Positions 1-10,900 of a stretch of DNA of 64,000 bases are shown here, piece after piece. The notes under the pieces were generated by a model that did no database searches, had not been told where the DNA came from, and saw only the letters and a list, made by a program, of their open reading frames with translations. Both the position numbers and the translations under genes were made by a program. The stretch is from Streptomyces durmitorensis (GTDB taxonomy: Bacteria; Actinomycetota; Actinomycetes; Streptomycetales; Streptomycetaceae): NCBI RefSeq assembly GCF_023498005.1, contig NZ_CP097290.1:83212-147211 (forward strand), written 5' to 3'. Each line of letters opens with the position of its first letter. Position 1 is the first letter of the stretch.

Positions 1-1957
1 GATCCGCGCGAGCCGCCCGGTGGAGCACCTCTACCGGGTGGAGTTCCAGGCCGCGCCCCTGCCCACCGGGGCGGAGGCACCGGCCACCTGGGTCGTCGGC
101 AGCGGAGACCGTCTCGCACAGGCGCTCGGCGCGCACCGGGTGGTCGATCTGGCCGCACTGGCCGCCGAGCTGGAGAACGCGGACGGACATCCTTCCCGCC
201 TCGTTCTGGATGTGACCGGCAAGGTACCGGGAGACAGCGCGCAGGCGGCACGGCAGCTGGCGGCGGACACGTTTGAGGCCTTGCGGCTGGCCCTGGACGA
301 TGCGCGTCTGGAGACCACCGAACTGGTCTGGGTCACCCGAGAGTCGGTCGTGGCCGTGCCGTCCGACGGCGTGCCCGACCTGGCGCAGGCACCTCTGTGG
401 GGCATCCTCCGCGTCGCCCGCAACGAGCACCCCGAGCGGCCGATCCGCCTGGTCGATCTGAGCGCCGATGAATCCGACACGGACGTACTGGCCCGTGTGC
501 TCGGTATCGAGGGCGAGCCGGAGCTCGTGGTCCGGCAAGGTGTTCCGTACGTGCCTCGCCTGGCCCGAGTCGGGCATGGGGACGGCGGTGAGACGGGCGC
601 TGCGCGCTTCGATCTCGATGGCACGGTCCTGATCACCGGTGGCACCGGTGAGTTGGGCAGGCAGCTGGCCACCCACCTGGTTCGTGAGCACGGCATCCGC
701 CATCTGACGCTGACCTCGCGCCGGGGAGCCGATGCGCCTGGTGCCGAGGAGTTGGTCGCGGCTCTGACCGAGGCCGGGGCCGACACCGTTGACCTCCGGG
801 CCTGCGACATCAGCGACCACCAGCAGACAGCCGCTCTCATCGGCGCGCTGGAACGCCCTCTCACCGGTGTCTTCCACCTGGCGGGGACTCTCGATGACGG
901 TCTTATCACTGCCCAGACCCCTCAGCGTCTGGAGAAGGTACTTGCTCCCAAGGTCGATGGTGCCCTGCATCTCCACACGCTGACGGCCGATCACGACCTG
1001 GCTGCCTTCGTACTGTTCTCCTCCGCCGCCGGTGTCCTTGGCGGTGCGGGGCAGAGCACGTATGCGGCGGCCAACACCTTCCTTGACGCGTTGGCCGAGC
1101 ACCGTCACGCGCAGGGGAAGGTCGCCACCAGTCTCTCCTGGGGGCTGTGGCAGCAGGCGGGCATCGGCATGACCGCGCACCTCGGCGACGCCGAGCTGGC
1201 CCGCATGCGCCGTCAGGGCGTCACTGCCCTCACCACCGAACAGGCCCTCCGCCTCCTCGACACCACCCTCACCACCGGCCACCCCCACACCGTGCCCGTG
1301 AAGCTCGACCTGGGCGCGGTGCGCCGTGAGGCCGAGCGGAGCGGTGACATGCCCGCCCTCCTCCGCGGCTTGGTGCGGGCGAGGCAGCGCCGGGCCGGTG
1401 CGGCAGCGGCTCCGGGCGCACTGCGCGACCGGCTGGCCGCGCTGCCCGAGGAGGAGCGGCACGCATCGGTGATGGAGGTGGTGCGGCGCGAGGTCGCCGT
1501 CGTCCTGGGCATCGCGGATGGCGCGAGCGTCGGCGCCCAGCAAGTACTCAAGGATCTCGGCATCGACTCGGTGATGGCGGTCGAACTGCGCCGCCGTCTG
1601 TCGGCCGAGACCGGGGTGTCGCTGCCCGCGACCCTCGCCTTCGACTACCCCACCCCCACCGCCATCGCCGGACTCCTCCTCGGCAAGCTCGAACTGGGCG
1701 GCGCCGGTTCGGGGGCCTCGGCACCTCGCCTCACGAAGAACCAGATCGACGCACTCGTGGAACTGCTGCGTTCCGCGACGCCGGAACAGCTCGCAACGCA
1801 AGGCCTCGTCGCCAGCTTCGGCGACCTGCACACGGCGCTGTCGAAGACGGCTGCCGCCGAGCCCGGCGAACCCGACATGGACGCCGCGGACGTCGCGGAC
1901 GGCAGTCAAGAAGACCTTCTCGAATTCCTGGACCGCAAGTTTGGAGTGGGCAAGTGA
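1..1957 (+). CDS. Type I modular PKS, C-terminal part (DH tail-KR-ACP-docking), left-truncated
   Basis: This is the 3' part of a modular polyketide synthase gene whose start lies left of the window; the frame is open from base 2. It encodes the end of a DH/linker region, a ketoreductase and an acyl carrier protein. The KR shows the NADPH loop GGTGELG (about base 630), an LDD motif in HLAGTLDDG (B-type KR, predicting a D-configured hydroxyl) and the catalytic Ser and Tyr in FSSAAG and YAAANTF. The ACP attachment site is LGIDSVMAVEL near base 1565. After it comes a linker and a short helical tail ending EFLDRKFGVGK, typical of a C-terminal docking domain. The stop overlaps the next PKS gene (GTGA), so the two are translationally coupled. 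KS and AT, and therefore the extender unit, are not visible. KR and ACP calls are secure; the docking call is inference. Confidence 0.95.
   Translation, partial: IRASRPVEHLYRVEFQAAPLPTGAEAPATWVVGSGDRLAQALGAHRVVDLAALAAELENADGHPSRLVLDVTGKVPGDSAQAARQLAADTFEALRLALDDARLETTELVWVTRESVVAVPSDGVPDLAQAPLWGILRVARNEHPERPIRLVDLSADESDTDVLARVLGIEGEPELVVRQGVPYVPRLARVGHGDGGETGAARFDLDGTVLITGGTGELGRQLATHLVREHGIRHLTLTSRRGADAPGAEELVAALTEAGADTVDLRACDISDHQQTAALIGALERPLTGVFHLAGTLDDGLITAQTPQRLEKVLAPKVDGALHLHTLTADHDLAAFVLFSSAAGVLGGAGQSTYAAANTFLDALAEHRHAQGKVATSLSWGLWQQAGIGMTAHLGDAELARMRRQGVTALTTEQALRLLDTTLTTGHPHTVPVKLDLGAVRREAERSGDMPALLRGLVRARQRRAGAAAAPGALRDRLAALPEEERHASVMEVVRREVAVVLGIADGASVGAQQVLKDLGIDSVMAVELRRRLSAETGVSLPATLAFDYPTPTAIAGLLLGKLELGGAGSGASAPRLTKNQIDALVELLRSATPEQLATQGLVASFGDLHTALSKTAAAEPGEPDMDAADVADGSQEDLLEFLDRKFGVGK
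566..1308 (+). repeat. Intra-PKS direct repeat, copy 1 (KR region)
   Basis: About 743 bp covering most of a KR domain are nearly identical to 6145-6887, at a constant offset of 5579 bp with no indel seen. Differences are scattered single bases, mostly silent. Identity at DNA level well beyond what protein function needs suggests recent duplication or gene conversion between modules. Confidence 0.85.
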
Positions 1958-4900
1958 GCGCTACCGACGTGCAGAAGCTCGAGACCTATCTGCGACGTAC
2001 GACGAACGCGCTGCTGCAGGCCGAGAACGACCTCGCCTCGGAGCGCGCCGCGAAGACGGAGCCGATCGCGGTGGTGTCGATGTCGTGCCGCCTGCCCGGT
2101 GGCATCAACACCCCTGAGGACTACTGGCAGTTGTTGGTCAGTGGCGGGGATGCGGTGGGGGGCCTGCCCAAGCGGTGGGAGAGCCTTGGCCTGTACGACG
2201 CGGACCCGGAGGCGGTCGGCAAGTCCTATGCCCGCGAGGGCGGTTTCATCGACGACATCGAGGGCTTCGACGCCGAGTTCTTCGGCATCTCCCCGCGTGA
2301 GGCGCAGTCGATGGACCCGCAGCAGCGGATCGTCCTGGAGACGGCATGGGAGGCACTGGAGCGCGCGGGCATCCGCCCCGAGACGCTCTCGGAGTCCCGC
2401 ACCGGCGTCTACCTGGGCACGATGAGCTCCGACTACGGCAAGCAGACGGGCCTCGGCGACCTGGACGGGTACGTCAGTACGGGCAATGCGAGCAGTGTGG
2501 TGTCGGGCCGTGTCTCCTACGCGCTGGGCCTTCAGGGTCCGGCCGTCACGGTGGACACGGCGTGCTCGTCGTCGCTGGTCGCCACCCACCTCGGCGTGAC
2601 CGCGCTGCGCAACGGTGAGTGCGACACCGCCCTCGCCGGTGGCGTGACGGTCATGTCGACGCCCGCTCTCTTTGTGGAGTTCAGCCGCCTGAAGGGCATG
2701 GCCGCGGACGGCCGTTGCAAGAGCTTCTCCGCCGACGCCGATGGTGCCGGCTGGGCCGAGGGCGCGGGCGTACTGGTCCTGAAGCGGCTCTCGGATGCCG
2801 AGCGTGATGGTGACCGCGTGCTGGCCGTGATCCGGGGCAGCGCGGTCAATCAGGACGGCCGCAGCCAGGGCCTGACCGCCCCCAACGGCCCCTCGCAGCA
2901 GCGGGTGGTCCAGGACGCACTCACCGCCGCCCGCCTCACCCCCGACGACATCGACGCCATCGAGGCGCATGGCACCGGCACCAGCCTGGGCGACCCCATC
3001 GAGGCCGGAGCACTCGCCGAGGTCTTCGGCCCCACGCGTACGGCCGAACGGCCCCTGTTCCTGGGTTCGTCGAAGTCGAACATCGGCCACGCCCAGGCGG
3101 CGGCCGGAGTCGCGGGCGTCATCAAGATGATCCTCGCTCTTCAGCACGGCACCCTGCCCAAGACGCTGCACGCCGATGAGCCCAGCTCTCACATCGAGTG
3201 GGAGGACTCGGGCCTGGAACTTCTCCAGGACGCCCGTCCCTGGGAGCGCGGCGAGCGGACTCGCCGGGCGGGTATCTCGTCGTTCGGTCTCAGCGGTACG
3301 AATGCGCATCTGATCCTGGAGGAAGCCCCCGCCGTCGAGACCACGCAGACGGAGGGCACGGACGCACCGCATCTCCCGGTGCCCATCCTCCTGTCGGGCC
3401 GGGACGAGACAGCCCTGCGCGCCCAGGCACAGCGCTGGGCCGACTGGCTGGAGAGCCAGCCCACCGTGTCACTGACGGATGTGGCCACCACAGCCGCCCT
3501 GCACCGCACCCACTTCGATGCGCGTGCGGCGGTGCTGGCGGAGTCGGTGGAGCAGGCCGCAGAGACACTGCGGTTGGTTGCTGCGGGTCAGGCGGACGAG
3601 CGGGCCGTGACCGGCACGGCTGTGCCGGGCGGTAAGACGGTGTTCGTCTATCCCGGTCAGGGCAGTCAGTGGACCGGTATGGGCCGTGACCTGCTGGCCC
3701 AGTCGCAGGTCTTTGCCGACACCGTTGACGCCTGCGACGCAGCGTTGAGGCCGTTCACTGGCTGGTCGGTGCGGGAGGTCCTCACCGGCGAGGGAGGAGA
3801 TCATCCGCCGCTGGACCGGGTCGATGTCATCCAGCCCGCCCTGTTCGCCATGGGTGTTGCCCTGTCCGCGCTGTGGCGCTCACGCGGCATCGAGCCCGAT
3901 GCGGTCATCGGCCACTCGCAGGGCGAAGTGGTTGCGGCTGTGGTGGCTGGTGCGCTCACCCTGGAGCAGGGCGCGCAGATCGTCGCCCAGCGTTCCCAGG
4001 CGGTGCGCACCTGCTCCGGCCAGGGCGGCATGGCCCTCATCGAGCGCCCCCAGGCCGAAGTTGAGGAGTTCATCGCCCCCTACGGCGAAGCCCTCTCCAT
4101 CGCCGCGGTCAACACCGCGACGTCCACGGTGGTCTCCGGCGAGGCCGCAGCACTGGACCAGCTGGTGGCCGAGCTGCAAGGGCGCGACGTCTATGCCCGC
4201 AAGGTCAATGTCGACTACGCCTCCCACCACGCCCACATGGACCCCCTGCTTCCCGGCCTTGAGGCGGGCTTCACCAACATCACCCCCACCCGCACGGACA
4301 CGGCGTTCTACTCCACGGTCACCGGGGATCTCACCGAGGGCACGGACCTTGATGGCGGCTACTGGTGCCGCAACCTGCGCAAGACCGTCCGCTTCGACCA
4401 GGCCCTGACCCGTCTCCTGGACGACCACCACACCACGTACATCGAGATCAGCGCCCACCCGGTGCTGTCGATGCCGCTGACCAATGCCGCTGCCGAGCAT
4501 GACGGCATCGTCATCGGCACCCTCACCCGCAACCACGGGTCCCTGGCCCAGCTCCTGCGCAACCTCAGCCTCCTGCACGTCCAGGGCCACCCCACCCCCT
4601 GGGAGCAGATCCTCCCCACCACCAGCCCCACCAGCCAGGTCCTCCTGCCCACCTACGCCTTCCAGCACGAACACTTCTGGACGGACCCCACCCACACTCC
4701 TCAGGACACCACTTCCCTGGGCCTGAACGCTTCCGCGCATCCCTGGCTCGGTGCTGCGACCGCGCTGGCCAACGGTGAAGGCCATCTCCTCACCGGACGT
4801 CTCTCCCCTGCCCAGCACCCCTGGCTCACCGACCACACCGTCTACAACACCCCCCTCCTCCCCGGCACCGGACTACTGGAGCTGGCCTGGACCGCAGCCA

Positions 4901-7900
4901 CCGAAACCGGCGCCGCACGAGTCGAGGAACTCACCCTCGCCGAACCCCTCGTACTCCCCGAACCCGGCGACAACAACGGCCACATACGCCTCCAGGTCAC
5001 CGTCGGCGCGCCGGACGATTCGGGCCGGTGCGAGGTGGCCGTCTACAGCCAGCAGGAGGACGGTCAGGAGACCTGGACGTGCCACGCCACCGGTGTCCTC
5101 GGGGGCGGTTCGGACGAGGACGGCTCTGATGCCGCCGCTTCCGGGGCGACGTCCGCGCTCGCGCAGTGGCCAGTGCCCGGAGCCGAGCGGATGGATCTGG
5201 ACGGTCTGTACGACCGGTTGGCGGGGCAGGGTCTCGGGTACGGGCCCGCCTTCCAGGGGCTGCGGGAGCTGTGGCGCAAGGACGGCGCCGGATACGGCCT
5301 CGTACGTCTTCCCGAGGAGGTCGGGACGGGTGAGTTCGGCGTGCACCCGGCGCTGCTCGACGCCGCCCTGCACACCCTCACGGCGCTGCGCAGCACCGAA
5401 GAGGCGGTGATCCTGCCCTTCGAGTGGAGCGGTGCCGAACTCCGTTCGACCGGGCCCCGCGAGCTGCGGGTCCGGGTCGAGCTTGACGATGCTCAGACGT
5501 CGGCGCGGGTGCTCGCAGCAGATCCGGCCGGAAACGTCGTGGTGTCGGGAACGCTGGCGCTGCGCGAGGCGACCCGCGAGCAGATTCGCAGCAGCCGGTC
5601 CGCCCGGCATCTGTACCGGGTCACGTTCACGCCTGCCCGCGCTCTGCGCGAAGTGCCGCACGACGATCTGTGGGTGCTGGGCGGGACGGGCGACCTCGCC
5701 CGCGCGCTGGGCGCCGAGGCCTTCCCGGACCTGGCGGCCGCGCTCGCCGGGCTCGGCGAGGACGAGCTGCCGCCCGCGCGGATCGTGGTGGACGCCACGG
5801 GCGCCGCGTCGGGCGGAGCCGTGGCGGACGCGGAGTCTGTGCGGCAGGCCGCAGCGACTGTCCTGACGCAGGTTCAGGACGTCGTCGCCGAGCCGCGGCT
5901 TTCCGGGACCGAGGTGGTCTGGGCAACTCGTGGCGCCGTGGGTGAGGCCGCGTACGACCTGACGCACGCACCGGTGTGGGGCGTGGTTCGCGCGGCCCGC
6001 GCGGAGTACACGGAGCGTTCCCTGCGTCTGGTGGATCTGGATGCCGGGGTGGCGGACGCGGAACTGCTGGAGCAGGCGGTCGCGGTCGAGGGGGAGCCCG
6101 AGATCGTGCTGCGCGACGGCCACGTCCTCGTCGCGCGCCTGGCGCGAGTCGGGCATGGGGACGGTGGTGAGGCGGGCGCTGCGCGCTTCGATCTCGATGG
6201 CACGGTCCTGATCACTGGTGGCACCGGTGAGTTGGGCCGGCAGCTGGCCACCCATCTGGTCCGTGAGCACGGCATCCGTCACCTGACGCTGACCTCGCGC
6301 CGGGGAGCCGAGGCTCCCGGTGTCGAGGAGTTGATCGCGGCTCTGACCGAGGCCGGGGCCGACACCGTCGACCTCCGGGCCTGCGACATCAGCGACCACC
6401 AGCAGACAGCCACCCTCATCGGCGCGCTGGAACGTCCCCTCACCGGTGTCTTCCACCTGGCGGGCACTCTCGATGACGGTCTTATCACCGCCCAGACCCC
6501 TCAGCGTCTGGAGAAGGTTCTTGCTCCCAAGGTCGATGGTGCCCTGCATCTCCACACGCTGACGGCCGATCACGACCTGGCTGCCTTCGTGCTGTTCTCC
6601 TCCGCCGCGGGTGTTCTTGGCGGTGCGGGGCAGAGCACGTATGCGGCGGCCAACACCTTCCTTGACGCGTTGGCCGAACACCGTCACGCGCAGGGGAAGG
6701 TTGCCACCAGTCTCTCCTGGGGTCTGTGGCAGCAGGCGGGCATCGGCATGACCGCGCACCTCGGCGACGCCGAGCTGGCCCGCATGCGCCGGCAGGGCGT
6801 CACCGCCCTCACCACCGAACAGGCCCTGCACCTCCTCGACACCACCCTCACCACCGGCCACCCCCACACCGTGCCCGTGAAGCTCGAACTCCCCTCATTG
6901 CAGCGGGACTTCGACCGTGACGGTGAGACGCAGCCGTTGCTGCGGTCGCTGTTGCGTGCCCCGCGCAGGCGGGCGTCCGGCACCGTCGAGGGCGGCACGC
7001 TGCGCGATCGGCTCGCACCGCTCTCCGACGAGGAGCGGGGCAAGGAGCTGACCGCTCTCGTACGCGGTGAGGCCGCCGTGGTGCTCGGCATCGCGGACGG
7101 TTCGGGCCTCGGGGCGGACCAGGTCCTGAAGGATCTGGGCATCGACTCGCTGATGGCGGTCGAACTGCGCCGCCGTCTGTCGGCCGCGACCGGGGTGTCG
7201 CTGCCCGCGACCCTCGCCTTCGACTACCCCACCCCCACCGCCATCGCCGGACTCCTGCTCGACAAGCTCGCACTCGGCGGCACCCCGAAGCAGGCCACCC
7301 CGCGCCGCACTCGCCGCGCAGGAGCGGACGAACCCATCGCGGTGGTGTCGATGTCCTGCCGCCTGCCCGGCGGCATCAGTACCCCCGAGGACTACTGGCA
7401 GCTGCTGGTCAGCGGCGGCGACGCCGTCGGCGCATTCCCGGGCCGCTGGGCCGGACTCGATCTGTACGACGCGGACCCGGAGGCGGTCGGCAAGTCCTAC
7501 GCCCGCGAGGGCGGGTTCATCGATGACATCGAGGGCTTCGACGCCGAGTTCTTCGGGATCACGCCGCGTGAGGCGCAGTCGATGGACCCCCAGCAGCGGA
7601 TCGTCCTGGAGACCGTGTGGGAGGCCCTGGAGCGCGCGGGCGTCCGCCCCGAGACGCTCTCGGAATCCCGCACCGGCGTCTACCTGGGCACCATGGGCTC
7701 CGACTACGGGAATCTGCACAACCACGATCTGGACGGGCTCGACGGCTATCTGAGCACCGGCAACGCGAGCAGTGTCCTGTCCGGCCGGGTGTCGTACACC
7801 CTCGGTCTGCAGGGCCCCGCCCTGACCGTGGACACGGCGTGCTCGTCGTCGCTGGTCGCCACTCACCTCGGCGTGACCGCCCTGCGCAACGGAGAGTGCG

Positions 7901-10900
7901 AGACGGCGCTGGTCGGCGGTGTCACCGTCATGTCGACACCGGCGACCTTCGTGGAGTTCAGCCGCCTGAAGGGACTCTCGGCCGACGGCCGTTGCAGGAG
8001 CTTCTCCGCGGATGCCGATGGCGCAGGCTGGGCCGAAGGCGCGGGCGTCCTCCTCCTCAAGCGGCTCTCGGATGCCGAGCGTGATGGTGACCGCGTGCTG
8101 GCCGTGATCCGGGGCAGCGCGGTCAACCAGGACGGCCGGAGCCAGGGCCTGACCGCCCCCAACGGCCCCTCGCAGCAGCGGGTGGTGCAGGACGCACTCA
8201 CCGCGGCCCGCCTCACCCCCGACGACATCGACGCGATCGAGGCGCACGGCACGGGCACCAGCCTGGGCGACCCCATCGAGGCCGGAGCACTCGCCGAGGT
8301 CTTCGGCCCCACGCGTACGGCCGAACGGCCCCTGTTCCTGGGTTCGTCGAAGTCGAACATCGGTCACGCCCAGGCGGCGGCCGGAGTCGCGGGCGTCATC
8401 AAGATGATCCTCGCCCTCCAGCACGGCACCCTGCCCAAGACTCTCCACGCGGACGAGCCCAGCTCTCACATCGAGTGGGAGGACTCCGGCCTGGAACTTC
8501 TCCAGGACGCCCGCCCCTGGGAGCGCGGCGAGCGAACCCGCCGGGCGGGCATCTCCTCCTTCGGTCTCAGCGGCACCAACGCCCACCTCATCCTGGAGGA
8601 AGCCCCCGCCGTCGAGACCACGCAGACGGTTGAGGAAACGGACGCACCACACCTGCCGGTGCCCATCCTCCTGTCGGGCCGGGACGAGACAGCCCTGCGC
8701 GCCCAGGCACAGCGCTGGGCCGACTGGCTGGAGAGCCAGCCCACCGTGTCACTGACGGATGTGGCCACCACAGCCGCCCTGCACCGCACCCACTTCGACA
8801 CCCGCGCCGCCGTCCTCGCCTCGTCGGCCGACGAGGCGGTGGCCGCACTGCGGGTACTGGGCGACGGCGCCTCGCACGCCGGTCTCGTACAAGGCGAGGT
8901 GACCGGCGAGGTGACCGGCGACGCCGGGCTCGGCGTCCTGTTCACCGGGCAGGGCAGCCAGTACGGCGGTATGGGGCGGCAGTTGTACGACGCCTTCCCC
9001 GCTTACCGGGCCGCGTTCGACGCCGTGTGTGAGGCCGTCGATCCGCACCTGGAGAGGTCTCTGGCCGATGTGGTGTTCTCCGGCGGTGACGACGGTGACG
9101 ATCGTGACGGCAGGGGCGCCCTGATCCACGAGACCCAGTACACCCAGCCCGCGCTGTTCGCGCTGGAGGTCGCTCTCTACCGGCTGTGGGAGTCATGGGG
9201 CGTCGTCGCGACGACCGTGGCGGGCCACTCCGTCGGCGAGTTCGCCGCGGCCCATGTCGCGGGGGTGCTGAGCCTTCAGGACGCGGCTCGGCTCGTCGTC
9301 GCCCGCGGCCGTCTGATGCAGTCCTGCCGCGCCGACGGCGCGATGGTCTCCGTCGAAGCCGGCGAGGCCGTGGTGCTCGACGCGATCGGCGACCGTGCGG
9401 GCATCGGCATCGCCGCCCTCAACACCCCGGCGCAGACCGTCGTCAGCGGTGACGCCGACGCCGTCGCCGCCCTCGCCGAGCACTTCGCCGCCCAGGGGCT
9501 GCGCACCCACCGGCTGACCGTCTCGCACGCCTTCCACAGCACGCACATGGACGCGATGCTCGACGAGTACGCCGCCGTGGCCGCCACCTGCGGCTACCGG
9601 GCACCCGCGATCCCGCTGGTGGACACGCGCACCGGCGCCTGGCACTCGTCCGGCACCGCCGAAGGCGAGGGGATCCGCTCGCCGGAGCACTGGGTGCGCC
9701 AGGTCCGCGACGCGGTCCGGTTCACCGACGCCCTCGGCACGCTCGCGGAGCACGGTGTCCGGCGCTTCCTGGAGTGCGGCCCGGCTCCCGCGCTCACCCA
9801 CATGGGCACGCAGACGCTGAGCACCGGTCACTTCACACCGAGCATGCGCAACGCCGCCAAGACGAGCGAGGGCACGGCGGACGAACCCCGCACGCTGCTG
9901 ACCGCGCTGGCCCGGCTGCACACGGCGGGCCACCGCGTGGACTGGTCGCGCACCCCGCTGCCCGGCTCGGGCCGCCCCGTCGAGCTGCCGACGTACGCCT
10001 TCCAGCGCACGCGTTACTGGAAGGAGCAGGCGTCCCGCACGGACGTGCGCGGATCGGGTCTGGGGCAGGGCAGCCATCCCTGGCTGCCCGCGACGGCGGT
10101 GCTCGCGGGCGGCGACGGGCATCTGCTGTCCGGTGCCGTCTCCGCGGCCGAGTACCCCTGGCTGGCCGACCACGCCGTGTTCGACTCCGTGCTGCTGCCC
10201 GGCACCGGTCTGCTCGACCTGGCCTGGGCGGCCGCGCACACCGTGGGCGCCGCACGCGTCGCGCACCTCACCCTCGCCCGGCCGCTGGTTCTCGACGGCT
10301 CCGCACGGACCCGGCTCCAGGTGCGCGTCGGCGGGCCTTCGCCGGAGGGACAGCGCGCGATCGCCGTCTACAGCCAGCCCGAGGACGTCGCCGACCAGCA
10401 GGAGTGGACCCTGCACGCCGAGGGAGAGCTGGACGACGTCCAGGTTCCGGGCGACGAGGCGTTCGCCGAGCTGAGCGCCTGGCCCGTGCCCGGTGCGGAC
10501 GGCGTGCAACTGGGCGGCTTCTACGACGGGATGGCGGAGAAGGGCGTCCGGTACGGGCCTGCCTTCCGCGGCCTGACGGAGCTGTCGCGCCGGGACGGTG
10601 TCGCCTACGGGCGCATCGTGCTGCCGGAAGGCGACGGCGTCGGCACGAGCGGATTCGGGGTGCACCCGGCGCTGTTCGACGCGGCCCTGCACACCCTCGC
10701 AGGCACCACCCCGGACGAGCAGGACACGGACGGCGACACGGTGTTGCTGCCGTTCGCCTGGACGGACGTCACGCTGTACGCGACGGGCGCCACGGAGCTG
10801 CGGGTCCGCGTCGAGCTCGAGCCGTCCGGCGAGGGCGGCGAGACCCGCGCTTCGGTGCTCCTCGCCGACGGAGCGGGCCGGCCGGTGGCATCGGCACGCG

